Source: an uncultured Eubacteriales bacterium
GTDB taxonomy: Bacteria; Bacillota; Clostridia; Oscillospirales; Oscillospiraceae
Assembly (NCBI GenBank): GCA_900544765.1
Contig: UQWI01000016.1
Location: 1-56,210 of the forward strand
DNA: 56,210 bases
Reading direction: 5' to 3'
Position numbers and translations under genes: made by a program. Shown here piece by piece: positions 50,257 to 56,210 of this stretch. Position 1 is the stretch's first letter. The number at the start of each line of letters is the position of its first letter. The notes beneath the pieces are model-generated. The model was not told the origin of the DNA and did no database searches. It saw only the letters and a list, made by a program, of their open reading frames with translations.

Positions 50257-51149
50257 ACCTTTTCACCCACGTTCTTTCCGAGTATTCCCGCCGGCTTCAC
50301 AAGCAGCACGAGGATGAGTATGAGGAACACGAAGGTGTCCGACAGGCTCGAGCTTATGTAGGCCATGGAAAAGCTCTCGACGATGCCGATGGCTATGCCC
50401 CCCAGCATGGCGCCGGGGACTATGCCGATGCCGCCGACGACCGCGGCCACGAAGGCCTTCAGGCCGAGCAGGGAGCCCAGCGTGGTGTAGACGCTGGGGT
50501 ACTGGGCTATGTACATCAGCGCAGCCACGGCCGCGAGGCCGGAGCCGATGGCAAAGGTGGTCAGCACGGTCTTGTTCACGCTGATGCCCATGAGTATGGC
50601 GGCGCTCTTGTCCTCGCTGACGCAGCGCATGGCGCGGCCCATCTTGGTCTTTTGCGTAAAAACGTAGAGCAGCAGCATCACGACGGCGCTTATCACTATG
50701 GTGTATATCGTGACGTAGTCAAGCGTGACGCCGGCTATCTGGATGCCGCCGGTTGCAAAGAAGCTGCTGGCTATCTTCGGGTTCGGGCCGATGGCCGGGA
50801 TGGCCTGGGCCAGGTTCTCGAGGAACAGGCTCATGGCTATGGCGGTTATCAGCGCGGTCATGTTAGTGCCCTTCTTGCGCACGGGCCTGTATGCAACGAG
50901 CTCCACGCCCACGCCGACCAGGGCGCAGACAATTATGGCGATTACCACCGCCGCCCAGGCGGGCAGGCCGGCGGCGGTCATCAGCGGCACCGTAAAAATG
51001 AGCGTGTAGCCGCCGACCATGATGAAGTCGCCGTGCGCGAAGTTTATCAGTCGGATTATGCCGTAAACCATCGTGTAGCCCAGGGCGATAAGGGCGTAAA
51101 CGCTCCCGAGCCTCAGGCCCACGAACAGGGTCTGCAGGAATTCACCCAT
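50253..51149 (-). CDS. livH: branched-chain amino-acid ABC transporter permease LivH
   Basis: A 298-residue permease with about eight hydrophobic segments. YALIALGYTMVYGIIRLINFAHGDFIMVGGY and the cytoplasmic loop KTKMGRAMRCVSEDKSAAILMGI are LivH signatures. It follows livJ after a 90-base gap containing a stem-loop. Confidence 0.97.
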   Translation of the reverse strand: MGEFLQTLFVGLRLGSVYALIALGYTMVYGIIRLINFAHGDFIMVGGYTLIFTVPLMTAAGLPAWAAVVIAIIVCALVGVGVELVAYRPVRKKGTNMTALITAIAMSLFLENLAQAIPAIGPNPKIASSFFATGGIQIAGVTLDYVTIYTIVISAVVMLLLYVFTQKTKMGRAMRCVSEDKSAAILMGISVNKTVLTTFAIGSGLAAVAALMYIAQYPSVYTTLGSLLGLKAFVAAVVGGIGIVPGAMLGGIAIGIVESFSMAYISSSLSDTFVFLILILVLLVKPAGILGKNVGEKV

Positions 51150-51184
51150 GTTATCTCAACCTTTCGTCTGAGTTGAATAAGTTT

Positions 51185-51215
51185 GGGGAGACGCCATGAA
51201 GCATGACGTCTCCCC
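51185..51215 (-). other. livJ-livH intercistronic stem-loop
   Basis: GGGGAGACG pairs with CGTCTCCCC around a 13-base loop. No T-tract. Likely lowers transporter gene expression relative to the binding protein, or protects livJ mRNA, as in other binding-protein operons. Confidence 0.72.
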
Positions 51216-51237
51216 GGGATAGGGATGGGAGCGTTAT

Positions 51238-52485
51238 TTAAGCGATTTCATCTGCGGAAATGGTGGTCACCAGCTCGGTGCCGAGTCCATCGAGCCCGCC
51301 GACGGACTCGTCATAGACGAAGCTTATGACTGCGGCGCCCTTGACCGGTGTGCCGGTCTCGTCAAGGGTAAAGGTGCCGGTTACACCCTCATAGGTGACG
51401 GAGGTGTCCGCCAGTGCGTCGCGCACGGCGCTGGCCTCGGCGGTGCCGGCGGTCTCCATGGCCGTCTGGAGCATCATCATGCAGTCGCTGGCCAGAGCGG
51501 CGAAGCACAGCGGCGTGGTACCGTAGAGCTCATCGTAGGAGGTGACGTAGTTCTGTACGACCTCGCTGGAGTCGGTGGCGTCGTAGTGGTTGGTGTAGAC
51601 CACGTTGTTGAAGGCGCTGTAGTCCACGCCCTCGGAGACGTAATCGAGCGCTCCGTCGTAGCCGTCGGCGCCCATTATGATGCCGTCATAGCCGGCGGCG
51701 CGGGCCTGGGTGACCAGGAATGGGCCGACCGCGTCGTAGTAGTACACGGCGTAGACCAGCTCGACGTCGGCGTTGACCATAGCGGTGAACTGGTTGGTGA
51801 AGTCCTGCGCGTTCATCGTCGCGGTGCTCTGCTGCTCAACGACCTCAATGCCGCGCTCCTCGCAGGCCAGGGCGAAGGCGTCGACCAGACCCTGAGAGTA
51901 GGTATCCGCCGAGCAGGCGATGGTACCCACGCGTGTGATGCCCTGCTGATCCACATACGCCGCGGCGATGCCGCCCTGGAGCGTATCCTTGAAGCAGGCG
52001 CGGAATACATAGTCGTCCTCGGTGGTGATGTCGTCGGCCGTGGCGCTCGGGGTGATGAGCACGACGCCCTCCTCGTTGGCCAGGTTGGTCAGCGCGCTGG
52101 TGGCGCCGGAGGTTGCCGAGCCGATTATGAGCGTGACGCCCTCGGCTATCAGCGCGTTGAAGGCGTTCTGCGCCTGAGTGGCGTCGCCCTGGTCGTCGCG
52201 GTAGTCGAGCTCGACCTGCATGCCCAGGATACCGCCGGCCTCGTTTATCTCGTCGATGGTCATCTGCAGGCCCTCCAGCATCGAGTTGCCGTAGGCGGCG
52301 TTCGTGCCGGTCATGGGCGCTATCATGCCGATGGTGATGGTGTCGCCGGAGCCGGCGCTGTCACCGCCGGAGCTGGCGTCGCTGCCGGTGTCATCGGCCG
52401 CGTCATCCCCGCTGCTGGTGCCGCAGGCGGCCAGCGCAAAGACCATACAGAGCGCAAGCAAAAGCGCAAGCAATTTCTTTTTCAT
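51238..52485 (-). CDS. livJ: branched-chain amino-acid binding lipoprotein LivJ
   Basis: A 415-residue lipoprotein with signal peptide MKKKLLALLLALCMVFALAAC (lipobox LAAC), then an Asp/Ser/Gly-rich linker of about 35 residues, then a type I periplasmic-binding fold. TITIGMIAPMTGTNAAYGNSMLEGLQMTIDEINEAGGI and ITPSATADDITTEDDYVFR are LivJ family. The ATG follows AAGGAGG. First gene of the liv operon; specificity could include related amides or branched-chain acids. Confidence 0.95.
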   Translation of the reverse strand: MKKKLLALLLALCMVFALAACGTSSGDDAADDTGSDASSGGDSAGSGDTITIGMIAPMTGTNAAYGNSMLEGLQMTIDEINEAGGILGMQVELDYRDDQGDATQAQNAFNALIAEGVTLIIGSATSGATSALTNLANEEGVVLITPSATADDITTEDDYVFRACFKDTLQGGIAAAYVDQQGITRVGTIACSADTYSQGLVDAFALACEERGIEVVEQQSTATMNAQDFTNQFTAMVNADVELVYAVYYYDAVGPFLVTQARAAGYDGIIMGADGYDGALDYVSEGVDYSAFNNVVYTNHYDATDSSEVVQNYVTSYDELYGTTPLCFAALASDCMMMLQTAMETAGTAEASAVRDALADTSVTYEGVTGTFTLDETGTPVKGAAVISFVYDESVGGLDGLGTELVTTISADEIA

Positions 52486-52762
52486 GTGTTTTCCTCCTTT
52501 GATCCGTTGTTCCCCCATATCCGAGGGGATACCCCCATGTCCAAGGGGTGAATTATGTCGGCGGCGTTTCCCAGGCGCCGCCACTCCCCGGCTCCCATTC
52601 CGGGGATAAAAAGCGGTTTTCCAGGCCGCTTTTTACCGAAACAATTGGGCGCAGTTCTCCCTTTGCCATTTATTTCCTTGAATTGGATATAAAAAAGGCG
52701 CAGGGGCAGAACACATTTCTTTGTTTTATAAAGAAATTTAATTCAGTACGCCCTTGCACTGT
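52486..52762 (-). promoter_or_regulatory. long structured leader of the liv operon
   Basis: About 275 bases separate promoter and livJ. Within it, on the minus strand: a possible early terminator GTGCAAGGGC / GCCCCTGCGC followed by six T residues (around 52695-52755); a perfect AAAAGCGG / CCGCTTTT hairpin with T-run (52610-52640); stems CCCCGG/CCGGGG and GGCGGCG/CGCCGCC; and two direct repeats GGACATGGGGG and GGATATGGGGG (52510-52545). These suggest attenuation. Confidence 0.5.
52553..52669 (-). CDS. candidate leader ORF before livJ
   Basis: A 38-codon frame with AAGGAAATAA before its ATG. It begins MAKGELRPIVSV and ends TPPT. It spans the AAAAGCGG hairpin, so translation might affect that structure. 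It has two Trp but no run of Leu, Ile or Val codons, so it does not look like a classical leader peptide. It may be chance. Confidence 0.25.
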   Translation of the reverse strand: MAKGELRPIVSVKSGLENRFLSPEWEPGSGGAWETPPT

Positions 52763-52768
52763 ACCTGC

Positions 52769-52797
52769 ATTATAGCTCTTTAACACATTGCTGTCAA
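52769..52797 (-). promoter_or_regulatory. liv operon promoter
   Basis: Full consensus on the minus strand: TTGACA (52792-52797), 17 bases, TATAAT (52769-52774). Confidence 0.9.
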
Positions 52798-52870
52798 CTG
52801 TTTTAAATGCCTAAAGTTTTATCCTGGTTGCACAAGTTGAATATGCCATTTTTCACAAAACGCACAATTT

Positions 52871-52936
52871 GTTGTGGATACACAACGGATACAACTCTGA
52901 TTCAAATCCGATACAAGGCCGAGCAATAATTGTTAT
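52871..52936 (+). promoter_or_regulatory. four 11-bp direct repeats and -10 before C39-like gene
   Basis: GGATACACAAC, GGATACAACTC, TGATTCAAATC and CGATACAAGGC begin at 52876, 52887, 52898 and 52909, exactly 11 bp apart (consensus GATACAA). A -10-like TGTTAT (52931-52936) lies 11 bases after the last repeat, and no -35 is evident. This layout is that of PhoB/OmpR-type activation. A palindrome GTTGTG-GATA-CACAAC (52871-52886) overlaps the first repeat. Confidence 0.6.
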
Positions 52937-52980
52937 GCGGCTAAAAACCGCGCGATTATTCGCTTTGGAGGGAATCAGAC

Positions 52981-53886
52981 ATGAAGAGAAAGTATTCAGG
53001 CGTCGTGATTTTCTTTTTGCTGTGCTGCACGGCGCTTGTTCTCGTAATCGGAGCTGCGAAATTCACGACGCGTGCAGGCGCGTCCGGCTCCGGACTGGAG
53101 GCCACCACTGCTACGAATGAAGTCGACGCTCTGCTCTCCGCGCTTGAGGCAACAGTTACGGACGCCATGCAGCTCAACGAATGCGGGGAAGCAGAGGCCG
53201 GGCAGCTGCGCGCCCTTGCGCGTGAGGAACCCGGACGTGCCAGACAGTTAGAGTTTATTGCGAGCCACGTTGAAATATACTCTCAAGACGCAGTAAAAAC
53301 AGCGCTTCTGGGTGGGGATCACATAGATTTTGCGCTCGAATTGCCCTTCCGCGCGCCGGATTCAAGCGGGTTGGATTCGGAGGTTTCGGTGCAGGCGGGC
53401 GCAGTTCCCTACATGTCTCAGTACGATGAGAGATGGGGTTATCACGCCTACGGCAGCTCAGTCATGGGCATCACCGGATGCGGTCCCACCTGCCTCGCAA
53501 TGGTTGCGGCCGGCCTGAACGGCGACGGATCTATTAATCCGGCCAGAGTTGCGGACTTTGCAATGGCCAACGGCTACTACGCTCCGGGCGCCGGCACGAC
53601 ATGGTCTATGTTTACCGACGGCGCCGTGCATTTTGGCCTCAGCGGCGTGGAGATACCCCTGGATGAGGGCGTAATGCACGGGTGTCTCGATACCGGCTCG
53701 GTCATAGTGGCCAGCATGCTTCCCGGCGATTTCACGCAGTCTGGCCACTTTATCGTGATATACGGCAGCTCCGACGGAGGCTTCCGTGTACACGACCCCA
53801 ACAGCACGGAGCGCAGCGCACAGATCTGGAGCTATGAACGTCTCGCGTGCCAGATTGCGAATATGTGGGCGATGAGCAGGGCGTGA
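52981..53886 (+). CDS. secreted C39-like papain-fold peptidase
   Basis: A 301-residue protein with an N-terminal signal anchor (residues 8-25), then a C39-like domain with catalytic Cys167 (GCGPTC), a His in QSGHFIVIYG and Asp in HDPNS. It is a paralogue of residues 60-318 of the C39-SH3-M14 fusion at 18357 (shared VMGITxCGPTCLxMVAxGL and SMLPGDFTxSGHFIVIY), but has no SH3 or M14 part. Probably an exported cell-wall or peptide processing enzyme. GGAGGG precedes the ATG. Confidence 0.88.
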   Translation: MKRKYSGVVIFFLLCCTALVLVIGAAKFTTRAGASGSGLEATTATNEVDALLSALEATVTDAMQLNECGEAEAGQLRALAREEPGRARQLEFIASHVEIYSQDAVKTALLGGDHIDFALELPFRAPDSSGLDSEVSVQAGAVPYMSQYDERWGYHAYGSSVMGITGCGPTCLAMVAAGLNGDGSINPARVADFAMANGYYAPGAGTTWSMFTDGAVHFGLSGVEIPLDEGVMHGCLDTGSVIVASMLPGDFTQSGHFIVIYGSSDGGFRVHDPNSTERSAQIWSYERLACQIANMWAMSRA

Positions 53887-53908
53887 ATCTTCACACTTAC
53901 ATAGAATT

Positions 53909-53939
53909 AGGGCAGGCAATTTTTCCTGCCCTTTGTTTT
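53909..53939 (+). terminator. C39-like gene terminator
   Basis: AGGGCAGG pairs with CCTGCCCT around an eight-base loop, then TTGTTTT. Confidence 0.9.
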
Positions 53940-53976
53940 AGCTTTAAATTTCTGATAAGCGCGCCGCCTGATTCTT

Positions 53977-54028
53977 ATCAAAATTGAAGCCCAGCGCAGT
54001 GGGTTCAGTTTTGAGAGGAAGGGCAGCA
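53977..54028 (+). repeat. 53-bp intergenic repeat (copy A)
   Basis: A sequence starting TCAAAATTGAAGCCCAGCGC and ending GAGAGGAAGGGCAGCAG. It is about 85 percent identical to copy B at 54206 and has an internal inverted repeat (TCAAAATTGAA with TTCAGTTTTGA). Confidence 0.8.
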
Positions 54029-54035
54029 GAACTAA

Positions 54036-54160
54036 AAAAATCAGGACTGAAACCTCTGGTTTTGGTCCTGAAAGGAGAAGCGAGGGAACGAAGCGGGACG
54101 TGTTTTCATCGAAAGATAAAAAAACGCGTCGAATCAAAGTGGACTTTGCTTCGACGCGGT
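54036..54160 (+). repeat. two further palindromes within the repeat cluster
   Basis: TCAGGAC / GTCCTGA (about 54040-54075), followed by AAGGAGAAGCGAGGGAACG, resembles the palindrome-plus-tail pattern. CGCGTCGAA / TTCGACGCG (54125-54157) around a CAAAGT/CTTTG stem is another. No gene lies in 53940-54290. Confidence 0.55.
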
Positions 54161-54205
54161 GGTACGAGTGTTCTTGCAGCGTTTACGCTTATGAATCCGA
54201 ACAAA

Positions 54206-54258
54206 TCAAAATTGAAGCCCAACGAAGTGGGTTCAATTTTGAAAGGAGGAGCAGCGGA
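54206..54258 (+). repeat. 53-bp intergenic repeat (copy B)
   Basis: TCAAAATTGAAGCCCAACGA through GAAAGGAGGAGCAGCGG. Its tail AGGAGGAGCAGCG equals that of the copy at 18274-18317 after an unrelated palindrome. Confidence 0.8.
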
Positions 54259-54294
54259 GCGAGCGCGCTCTGACTTTTTTCAGAATGAATAAAA

Positions 54295-54326
54295 GTCAGG
54301 GCAAGCGATGTGACGCTTGCCCTGAC
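54295..54326 (-). terminator. tRNA-Arg terminator
   Basis: GTCAGGGCAAGCG pairs perfectly with CGCTTGCCCTGAC around six bases; on the minus strand TTTT follows. Confidence 0.93.
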
Positions 54327-54327
54327 G

Positions 54328-54404
54328 TGGTACGCCCGACGGGATTCGAACCCACGACCTTCAGAGTCGGAGTCTGACACTCTATCCAGCTGAGCTACGG
54401 GCGC
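54328..54404 (-). tRNA. tRNA-Arg (CCG anticodon)
   Basis: A 77-base cloverleaf on the minus strand with encoded CCA. Acceptor GCGCCCG/CGGGCGT, anticodon stem TCAGA/TCTGA with loop CTCCGAC, so the anticodon is CCG (reads CGG), and a T-loop GTTCGAATC. Confidence 0.97.
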
Positions 54405-54455
54405 ATATTAGCTTGAATATTATAGCTCATCCGAGGCGGAAAGTAAACTCTTTTC

Positions 54456-55067
54456 TCAGGCTTTATCACTATTCACCGGCTCCGTTTGCTTCTCCTCACA
54501 GGTGCAGGCCGGCGGGCTCTCGACAGGCTTTATAGGAGTTGCACCCGGCATGGCGATGTTGATTATCAGCGCTACTATGATGCCGACAATGGTGTCAAGC
54601 ATTCTGTTTAAAGCGTAAGCATAGGGCGAGGCATCGGTGACGTGATAGACAGCCACGCTCAGGAATACGATACATGCAAAACCCGTCACCGTCGGCTTGT
54701 GAATAGCAAGTGTAGTCACTATTATAGGAATAATCATCACAGATATGACGAGTACATACAGAGGCATAAAAACACGCTGCAAATGCACTTGCGTTTCTGC
54801 GAATAACACGAGAACGCCGAACGCGCCGCCTATTGCTGTGCCGACAACACGGTTGAACGAATTTTTAATCGTTGCCTCCGTACTCTTTTGTATGCAGATT
54901 ACGGCGGCAATCATCGAGAAGAAGTTGAGCCCGTCCCTGTCGCGGAGCCATCCGATAAGGCCGCACACAAACACAGCAAGCGCTGTTTTTATAATACGCA
55001 TACCGATATGGAAATGATAGTGCTCCTCAATTCCGTTGTCAAAAAGTATGTCGCGCCAGCGCTCCAT
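54456..55067 (-). CDS. aromatic acid exporter (FUSC/ArAE)-family protein
   Basis: A 203-residue membrane protein with about five or six hydrophobic segments, starting HYHFHIGMRIIKTALAVFVCGLI and with SMIAAVICIQKSTEATIKNSFNRVVGTAIGGAFG, the family core. A short Cys/Glu-rich soluble tail ends it. Members may export aromatic acids or polyanions; this one lacks the larger soluble domain. GGAGG before ATG. Confidence 0.86.
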   Translation of the reverse strand: MERWRDILFDNGIEEHYHFHIGMRIIKTALAVFVCGLIGWLRDRDGLNFFSMIAAVICIQKSTEATIKNSFNRVVGTAIGGAFGVLVLFAETQVHLQRVFMPLYVLVISVMIIPIIVTTLAIHKPTVTGFACIVFLSVAVYHVTDASPYAYALNRMLDTIVGIIVALIINIAMPGATPIKPVESPPACTCEEKQTEPVNSDKA

Positions 55068-55096
55068 TAAAACACCTCCGGGACAGACATTATATA

Positions 55097-55972
55097 CTAT
55101 AGATCATTTTGTGTCAAAGTCTGCGCTTTTGGTTTTGACTGGCCAAAGGCCGCCCCGGCAAAGACGAGCACAGCGCCCGCTATCTGGAGCCCACCCATCC
55201 TGTCGCCCAGAAAAGCGGCGGAGAAAATAAGCGCACTGACTGGATCGACGTATCCAAATAGCGCAACCGCGCGCGCAGGCAGTCTGTTCATGCTGGAGAA
55301 GTAGAGCCAGCAGGCCAGTCCGGTGTTCACAAGGCAAAGGAAGATAAGGTACAGCGTGCCCTCCATATCCGGCGGGAAACCGACGCGGCCGCCTGTCAGC
55401 AGCACATAGGGCAGCATAACGCAAGCTGCGATAACCATCTCTATGGTTGTAAGCGGCAGTCCGGTGACGCCGTCAATCTTCTTGTTGAATATGATGAGCC
55501 CCGCATAGAAAACAGCACTGCCCAGGCCAACAATAAGGCCCGTGGCGGTAACAGAGGTGTCCCCCAGCCCGACCGCCAGCACCAAGCCTACGACAGCAGC
55601 GCACATACCAATGTACGCGCGAGCGCTCTGCTTCTCCCTGAGAAGCAGCGGGCTGAGCAGGAGAACGATGATGGGCGCAAGATAATAGGTCAGCGTAGCT
55701 ATGGATACGCTCATGAGCTTATATGCTTCAAACAGCAGCGCCCAGTTTACGCCCAGACATATACCCGCAGCAATGAGCCTGAAGGCCTCCCGCTTCATAA
55801 CTGCCCAATCCAGCTTGGTTCTGCTTACAAGGAGCACAAGAATCAGAGCCAGACTGCCTATCAGTGTGCGCATGCACACTATCTCCGCGCTTGTCATGTC
55901 TATATGCGAAGCAAAAACTCCGTTTGAGCCGAAGATAAGCAGAGACACAATGTACATAACGCAATACTTCAT
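55097..55972 (-). CDS. EamA-family (DMT) transporter
   Basis: A 291-residue drug/metabolite transporter with ten predicted helices in two EamA repeats (AIVCMRTLIGSLALIL... and VNTGLACWLYFSSMNRLPARAVALFGYVDPVSALIFSAAFLGDRM). Exports or imports small metabolites; substrate unknown. Ribosome site AAGGTGG before ATG. Confidence 0.91.
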   Translation of the reverse strand: MKYCVMYIVSLLIFGSNGVFASHIDMTSAEIVCMRTLIGSLALILVLLVSRTKLDWAVMKREAFRLIAAGICLGVNWALLFEAYKLMSVSIATLTYYLAPIIVLLLSPLLLREKQSARAYIGMCAAVVGLVLAVGLGDTSVTATGLIVGLGSAVFYAGLIIFNKKIDGVTGLPLTTIEMVIAACVMLPYVLLTGGRVGFPPDMEGTLYLIFLCLVNTGLACWLYFSSMNRLPARAVALFGYVDPVSALIFSAAFLGDRMGGLQIAGAVLVFAGAAFGQSKPKAQTLTQNDL

Positions 55973-56001
55973 CCCGCACCACCTTGAATATTCTATGTAG
56001 C

Positions 56002-56036
56002 AAAAGAGACACAGCTATTAAGCTGTGTCTCTTTTG
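56002..56036. terminator. bidirectional terminator of rRNA/tRNA unit
   Basis: AAAAGAGACACAGCT pairs with AGCTGTGTCTCTTTT around ATTA, immediately downstream of the 5S gene. Confidence 0.93.
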
Positions 56037-56038
56037 TG

Positions 56039-56153
<115 letters not shown>

Positions 56154-56155
56154 TA

Positions 56156-56210
56156 TGGTACACCATCAGGGACTCGAACCCTGGACACCCTGATTAAGAG
56201 TCAGGTGCTC
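56156..56210 (-). tRNA. tRNA-Lys (CTT anticodon), partial
   Basis: The 3-prime part of a tRNA on the minus strand: anticodon stem CCTGA/TCAGG, loop CTCTTAA (anticodon CTT), T-loop GTTCGAGTC and encoded CCA. The 5-prime part is beyond the window. Confidence 0.93.

Noticed and set aside
52553..52669. Classical leucine or valine leader peptide for liv attenuation
   Set aside because: The short ORF has no run of branched-chain codons.
53940..54290. CRISPR array
   Set aside because: Two 53-bp copies and unrelated palindromes with unequal spacing do not form regular repeat-spacer units, and no cas gene is present.

Overview
The window looks like a chromosomal segment of a high-GC, anaerobic, probably gut-dwelling Clostridia, most likely Oscillospiraceae-like. 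This is inferred from the AGGAGG-type ribosome sites, a Trp T-box, a TPP riboswitch, a CIRCE site, a monomeric [FeFe]-hydrogenase, a phosphoketolase and a CCA-encoding tRNA. No phage, conjugative element, insertion sequence or CRISPR array is visible. Most of the region is ordinary chromosome with dense, often overlapping operons and many strong intrinsic terminators.

Layout. 0.3-4 kb: ridA, then an operon of [FeFe]-hydrogenase, an ECF-S-like membrane protein and a zinc-ribbon membrane protein, then a YjjG-like phosphatase. 4-8.5 kb: a GH13 alpha-glucosidase, a self-regulating GntR-ABC transporter operon and a CIRCE-controlled Hsp20. 8.6-16.3 kb: two PucR-type regulators divergent from a four-gene redox operon (SDR, SDR, Fe-S flavin ene-reductase, MFS transporter). 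This is the best candidate for an undescribed catabolic or xenobiotic/steroid-type system. 16.6-22 kb: PutP, then a very unusual membrane-anchored peptidase (C39-like + SH3 + SH3 + M14) transcribed divergently from a lipoprotein serpin. 22-28.8 kb: a lone TrpB2 under a tRNA-Trp T-box, a TPP riboswitch with thiW-thiM, and phosphoketolase.

29-32.4 kb: ogt, a decayed mrr restriction gene, a DUF2089 regulator with a small membrane protein, an SDR and an XRE regulator with a Gly/Ala repeat tail. 32.4-37 kb: a tightly coupled minus-strand operon (phosphatase-GNAT fusion, metallophosphatase-SH3, YgiQ radical SAM, DUF1294). 37-40.5 kb: a GT4-CsaB fusion for cell-wall polymer synthesis/pyruvylation, overlapped by a PurN-like protein without catalytic residues, and a YfbR-like HD protein. 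40.5-44.7 kb: amidohydrolase, Sapep-like dipeptidase, cupin, MarR; then an XRE regulator. 44.8-47.6 kb: a protein of unknown function, a truncated GNAT and a cytidylate-kinase-like gene at the tail of the liv operon. 47.6-52.8 kb: complete branched-chain amino-acid ABC transporter livJHMGF with a long structured leader. 53-56.2 kb: a second C39-like secreted protein preceded by four 11-bp direct repeats, a cluster of palindromic repeats, tRNA-Arg, an aromatic-acid-exporter-like protein, an EamA transporter, 5S rRNA and a partial tRNA-Lys.

Several start sites given here were corrected by ribosome-site position (ridA, the C39-M14 protein, livF, trpB2 and others). Functional assignments rest on motif recognition only; no database search was run.
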